Shown in pieces: positions 60,286-64,000 of a stretch of 64,000 bases of DNA (position 1 is its first letter; each line of letters begins with the position of its first letter). This DNA comes from Nitrospinota bacterium. GTDB taxonomy: Bacteria > Nitrospinota_A > UBA7883 > JACRGQ01. The DNA lies in the NCBI GenBank assembly GCA_029881495.1, contig JAOUMJ010000009.1:1-64000 (forward strand), in the 5' to 3' direction. Position numbers and translations under genes: made by a program. Under the pieces are notes generated by a model that made no database searches, was not told the DNA's origin, and saw only the letters and a program-made list of their open reading frames with translations.

Positions 60286-62112
60286 TCAGCCTAATGCCAA
60301 TTTTATTTTTGAAATAATCGCCTGTTCCGTGAACGGTCTCCTGACAATGTCGGTACTAAGCCCGGACAAGGTAGTCTCTCCGATCTCGTCTTCACCCTGC
60401 TCGGCCAGTATTAAAATCAGCACGTCACGAAATTCGTGGTTTTTTTTCGCCTGCTCAAGAAATACATATCCAGATTCGGTGGCAACAGGGTAATCGACGA
60501 AAACAAGGTCCGGGCGTCTCTCCTTGACGGTGCCGAACGCCCTTGAGCAGTCGTCCATTTCAATAACGTCAACTTCTTCAACTGCAAGAATGTCCGCAAT
60601 GAATTTTCTGGATTCGGCATTTTTACTTATTATTATCGCAAACGGTTTCCTGTCGGGTATGACGATCCTGAAAACACTCCCCTGGCCAAGAACAGACTCA
60701 ACTTCCAGATCTCCGCTATGCGCTTTTGTTATGTCTTTGCAGAGCGGGAGGCCAAGTCCTGTTCCTGTTTCGCCGGCAGTTCCGGCGGTAGAGGTCTTTT
60801 CCTCGTAGTTGAAGAGATTTTTACGCCTGTTTTCTTCTATTCCTATCCCGGTATCTGAAACGGCGATGACCTGCATCCCGCTTCTGCCCGGCTCAAGAAA
60901 TATCTTTATCGTATCCCCGCGCTTGCAGAATTTGATGCTGTTTACGAGCAGGTTCTCTATGACCTGCTGTAAAAGGGCGGGATCACCAAATATCCTCGCG
61001 CCATGCGGGATATCTATCTTCAAAGATATTCCTTTCATCGCCGCGGGATCGCTTATCGTAAAGTTTATCTTCAGTACCATCTGGTACAGGTTGAAGAAAC
61101 GCATTTCAGGTCTTAATATCCCTGTCTTTATTCTGTTGATGTTCAAGAGATTTTCAGTAAGTTCCAGCATGTTTTTGGTGATTGAAATGGAGTTCGCAAG
61201 GAATTTCTCCGTCTCCGCTTCGTTGCGGTTCTCTCCGACCATCCTGAGGTATGAAAGGAGCGTGCTGAGAGGCGCGCGGAGATCGTGGGCGACAAGAGAT
61301 ACGAATTTGTCCCTTAGTTTGGTGGCCTGTTCGGCGTTCTCTTTGGCGGCCCATAGCTGAAGCTCAGCTTTTTTTCTTTCAGTGATATCTGTAAAGGCTC
61401 CTATCTGGCCTGTCTGTTTTCCTTCGGAATTGAATACCGGCCCGCCTGACACGACGACTTCCCTTTTGCTTCCGTTTCTTCCAACCAGCGTCACCTCATA
61501 GCTGGAGATTATCCCCATCTCCCTTTTTTTGCTCTCTTCATTTATCCTTTCGAGGCTTCCGATTGTGAAGAAGGAGTGGAAGGTCTCGTTTTGCAGCTCT
61601 TCAGGGCTTTCTATCTCCAGCATTTCGCACATGACGTCGTTCACATATACGGTGTAACCATCAGTCGTTACGTTCCAGATGCCTATCGGGGCATGGTCCG
61701 CGAGCGCCTTGTACATCTGCTGGCTGTCTATGAGCGATGCTTCTGTCGCTCTGCTTTCAACCGCGAACTGGATGGAGTGGTGGAGGAGAGGGGGTGTGAG
61801 CATCCCTAGCACCAGGTAGTCGGATACCCCCATTTTTCTGGCGGCCAATTCGCGGCTGGTATCCTGTTTTTCAACGATCATCAGCGTAGGGATTTTCTGG
61901 TGCTCTCTTGTGAGCTTTTTCAGCATCGTGAATTCCTGTTTGCCGTCGACGAAATTCAGGATGATCAGTCCGACCCCATCAAGGTCGGGTTCCTTTGAGA
62001 AATCCTTGTAGGTGCGAATTCCGAGTTCGTAGGCTCCCTTTTTCATTTTCTTGAAAAGGGATGCTATCTTTCCATGTGCCAGTACAGTTTTTTCCAACAG
62101 AATAATTTTCAT
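60286..62112 (-). CDS. Hybrid histidine kinase with receiver-like domains at both ends
   Basis: 608 residues: an N-terminal receiver-like domain (about 1-120) with Asn in place of the phospho-Asp (LIILNFVDG), PAS (about 130-245), HisKA with His in FVSLVAHDLRAPLSTLLSY, HATPase (NSIKFCKRGD, DTGIGIEE, GETGTGLGLPLC), and a C-terminal receiver with Asp in LVFVDYPVATESGYVF. The kinase core is closely similar to that of the array kinase at 40503. No membrane helix. Output is probably by phosphorelay to a separate protein. Confidence 0.88.
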   Translation of the reverse strand: MKIILLEKTVLAHGKIASLFKKMKKGAYELGIRTYKDFSKEPDLDGVGLIILNFVDGKQEFTMLKKLTREHQKIPTLMIVEKQDTSRELAARKMGVSDYLVLGMLTPPLLHHSIQFAVESRATEASLIDSQQMYKALADHAPIGIWNVTTDGYTVYVNDVMCEMLEIESPEELQNETFHSFFTIGSLERINEESKKREMGIISSYEVTLVGRNGSKREVVVSGGPVFNSEGKQTGQIGAFTDITERKKAELQLWAAKENAEQATKLRDKFVSLVAHDLRAPLSTLLSYLRMVGENRNEAETEKFLANSISITKNMLELTENLLNINRIKTGILRPEMRFFNLYQMVLKINFTISDPAAMKGISLKIDIPHGARIFGDPALLQQVIENLLVNSIKFCKRGDTIKIFLEPGRSGMQVIAVSDTGIGIEENRRKNLFNYEEKTSTAGTAGETGTGLGLPLCKDITKAHSGDLEVESVLGQGSVFRIVIPDRKPFAIIISKNAESRKFIADILAVEEVDVIEMDDCSRAFGTVKERRPDLVFVDYPVATESGYVFLEQAKKNHEFRDVLILILAEQGEDEIGETTLSGLSTDIVRRPFTEQAIISKIKLALG

Positions 62113-62414
62113 ATCATTCCAGAGCTTTCAACATACATTCAGTTCACAAGCTTCTGCAAAGGCATCACGGTGAATTGTCGTGCAGTTATAGTCGATTTCC
62201 GGTTCCCCCCGTATCTATAGTAATTCCGCATCTTAGCAGATTGTTGATTTGAAAAAAAAGCGGACTGTTTCAGGGTACCTTTTATAAGTGGTGGATATCG
62301 GCTGTAATTTGTTCTTGTTGCGCGTGGTTTGGTTATTAAATAGACTAGCCTGAACCGGCGGAAACGGATTTTGCGAATGTTGCCGGTATTGTTCCATTTT
62401 TCAGGAGAAGATCC
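62113..62414. other. 302-bp divergent region between the hybrid kinase and pheA
   Basis: No gene, RNA or hairpin recognised. The pheA Shine-Dalgarno (AGGAG) is at its 3' end. Confidence 0.5.
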
Positions 62415-63488
62415 TTGACTGATATAAAAGGCTACCGGGTGAAGATAGACGAGCTCGACAGGAAGATTGTCGAACTTCTGAATGCGCGCGCCGAAATGGC
62501 GGTGGAGATAGGCAACATAAAGTCGCAGGAAGGAAAGGAGGTCTACGACGCCAAGCGGGAAGTAGAGGTGATGAAAAACCTCAAAAAGGCGAACAGGCTG
62601 ATCCCCGATGAGTCGTTGCGCTCCATCTATCGTGAAATTATTTCCGCTTCAAGGTCGCTTGAGAAGAGGGATGTAGTCGCTTTTCTCGGGCCGGAAGGGA
62701 CCTTTTCGCACGAAGCCGCGATTACGGTTTTCGGCAGTTCCTGCGAGTTCTTGCCGGTCTCCGATTTCGAGACGATTTTCAGCGAAGTGGAGAAGGGGAA
62801 CGCCATGTTCGGCGTTATTCCGGTTGAAAACTCCATAGAGGGGATCGTCCCCCGCACGCTTGACCTCCTTGCGGAATCGAATCTCCTCATATCGGCGGAA
62901 ATATCGATCAAGGCGAACCAGAATCTCGTCTCGAAGGAGAAGAGCATTTCGTCGGTTAAAAAGCTCTTTTCGCATCCTCAGCCGCTGGGTCAGTGCAGGA
63001 AATTCATCCTCAAAAACCTTCAGGGGGTGGAGGTAAAGGAGACTCCCAGCACGTCTGCCGCCGCGAAGCTGGCCTCGAAAACGAAAAACTCAGCCGCGCT
63101 GGCGTCTTTGACCGCTTCCCGTATCTACGGCCTTAATGTGCTGAAGCGCAATGTGCAGGATCATTCAAACAGCATGACCAGGTTCCTGGTGGTGTCGCGG
63201 CTCCCCTCAGGGAAGCCCGCCGAAGGGGTAAGGACCAGAACGTCAATAGCGTTCAAGCTGAAAAACAAGCCAGGTGAGCTTTACCGCGTGCTGGGGATTT
63301 TCGAGAAAAACAGTATTAACCTCACGAAGATCGCCTCCCGCCCGGTGCCGAGCGATACATGGGGCTACGTTTTTTATCTTGATTTCGAGGGGCACAGGGA
63401 TGAGAAAATCACCGCTTCCGCACTTGATGAACTGGCGCAGATCGCCGATGACCTGAAAATATTCGGTTCGTACCCGATGGAGCAATAA
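62415..63488 (+). CDS. pheA: Bifunctional chorismate mutase/prephenate dehydratase
   Basis: 357 residues from TTG behind AGGAG: chorismate mutase (about 1-85, RVKIDELDRKIVELLNARAE), prephenate dehydratase (about 88-270, FLGPEGTFSHEAA, VIPVENSIEG, TRF in SMTRFLVVS) and an ACT domain (about 278-355). The phenylalanine-sensing ESRP motif reads ASRP, so feedback control may differ. A hisC-type aminotransferase follows 13 bp later. Confidence 0.95.
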   Translation: MTDIKGYRVKIDELDRKIVELLNARAEMAVEIGNIKSQEGKEVYDAKREVEVMKNLKKANRLIPDESLRSIYREIISASRSLEKRDVVAFLGPEGTFSHEAAITVFGSSCEFLPVSDFETIFSEVEKGNAMFGVIPVENSIEGIVPRTLDLLAESNLLISAEISIKANQNLVSKEKSISSVKKLFSHPQPLGQCRKFILKNLQGVEVKETPSTSAAAKLASKTKNSAALASLTASRIYGLNVLKRNVQDHSNSMTRFLVVSRLPSGKPAEGVRTRTSIAFKLKNKPGELYRVLGIFEKNSINLTKIASRPVPSDTWGYVFYLDFEGHRDEKITASALDELAQIADDLKIFGSYPMEQ

Positions 63489-63501
63489 GAAGAGGATGGA
63501 T

Positions 63502-64000
63502 ATGAAAGAGGAACTGAAGCGTCTTGTACCGCGTTATATATGCGATATAAACCCCTACGAACCCGGCAAGCCGATCGAAGAGGTGGAGCGGGAACTCGGG
63601 ATAAAAAATTCGCTAAAGATGGCGAGCAATGAAAACCCTCTGGGGCCGTCGCCAAAGGCGGTAGCGGCGCTTAAAAAGGTAGCCGGCAAGGTTCACTACT
63701 ACCCGGAGGGAGGCTCTCCCTACCTTCTTGCGAGCCTGGCAAAAAAGCTCTCCGTGGAGCCGGGGGAGATAGTGTTCGGAAACGGGTCCAACGAGGTGAT
63801 AGAGCTCCTCATGCGCTGTCTCGTGACAAAAGGGGACAACATAGTCGCAAGCAGGCACGCTTTCCTTGTATACAGGCTGATAGCCCAGGGGATGGGAGCG
63901 GAGACGCTGGAAGCGGAACCTTCGGAAAATCTGGGTCACGACCTCGATGCGATGGCAAGGCTCGTGAACGATAAAACGAAGATAATATTCGTGGCGAATC
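63502..64000 (+). CDS. hisC: Histidinol-phosphate/aromatic aminotransferase (3' truncated by window edge)
   Basis: The N-terminal 166 residues of a fold-type I PLP aminotransferase. YEPGKPIEEVERELG and KMASNENPLGPSPKAV are typical HisC. The PLP lysine lies beyond the window. Next to pheA it may transaminate phenylpyruvate or prephenate rather than histidinol phosphate. ATG 63502 has AGAGG six bases upstream; an ATG two codons earlier has none. Confidence 0.9.
   Translation, partial: MKEELKRLVPRYICDINPYEPGKPIEEVERELGIKNSLKMASNENPLGPSPKAVAALKKVAGKVHYYPEGGSPYLLASLAKKLSVEPGEIVFGNGSNEVIELLMRCLVTKGDNIVASRHAFLVYRLIAQGMGAETLEAEPSENLGHDLDAMARLVNDKTKIIFVAN

Noticed and set aside
2-64000. CRISPR arrays, insertion sequences, intact tRNA or rRNA genes
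   Set aside because: I looked for regularly spaced repeats, transposase motifs and tRNA T-loops on both strands and saw none apart from the tRNA fragment at 52451.

Overview
The window is a gene-dense piece of a Gram-negative, flagellated bacterial chromosome. Three things point to this: an outer-membrane porin, flgB/fliE, and a System I cytochrome c maturation locus together with a roughly 18-heme cytochrome c. Many genes start with TTG or GTG and are joined by 4-bp ATGA overlaps. The gene mix and the sigma-54 promoters suggest a deltaproteobacterium-like or Nitrospinota-like lineage. That placement is inference; no rRNA gene is present to fix it.

Layout. 1-2621: 3' end of ccmA, then ccmB, ccmD, ccmC and a histidine-tailed membrane protein. 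2911-4269: a porin with its own promoter and terminator. 4555-6852: a 765-residue coiled-coil repeat protein. 6930-9061: mtnP-hemL. 9341-16470 (minus strand): a sulfur cluster (cysK, thrC, a ThiS/MoaD-type carrier, a MoeB/ThiF-type activator, two DsrE-like proteins, a CysM-type synthase, a DsrH-like protein, a TusA-like protein) followed by ylxP-rbfA-truB. 16661-18379: IspH fused to a UbiA-like membrane domain, sharing its upstream region with cysK; an IscR/Rrf2-like site lies between them. 18398-20355: two parS sites, then parA and parB. 20927-29843: an AGCS symporter, a PilZ protein, PBP1A, two cyclophilins, an HxlR regulator, a GlcD-type oxidase and a TPR-like protein. 30035-31414: the multiheme cytochrome. 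31766-33370: trpG-trpD. 34062-34226: a 54-residue secreted peptide with a consensus sigma-54 promoter and its own terminator. 34440-40408: pyk, a lipoprotein hydrolase, a UMF1-type MFS carrier and typA.

40503-46510 (minus strand) is the most unusual region. It holds nine tandem paralogs of a STAS/SpoIIAA-like protein of about 130 residues. Between them lie two stand-alone HAMP-like mini-proteins, two coupled unknown small ORFs and one truncated paralog. The series ends in a soluble hybrid histidine kinase whose N-terminus is the same HAMP-like module. Nearly every junction is an overlap, so this looks like one translationally coupled operon of about 15 cistrons. It may be a partner-switching or scaffold signalling system feeding one kinase.

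46763-64000: two unknown membrane proteins, a FliA-type sigma factor, nth, a J-domain protein, an NDUFA9-like SDR, a tRNA 5' fragment beside a P-loop kinase gene, flgB-fliE (without flgC) behind a sigma-54 promoter, mgtE, rpmB, an ArsR regulator, an NtrC-type activator, lapA and two unknowns, a second hybrid kinase, and pheA-hisC (hisC runs off the end).

Connecting themes are sigma-54 control (an NtrC-type activator plus two consensus promoters), two-component and partner-switch signalling, cytochrome c maturation with a multiheme cytochrome, and sulfur transfer to cysteine.
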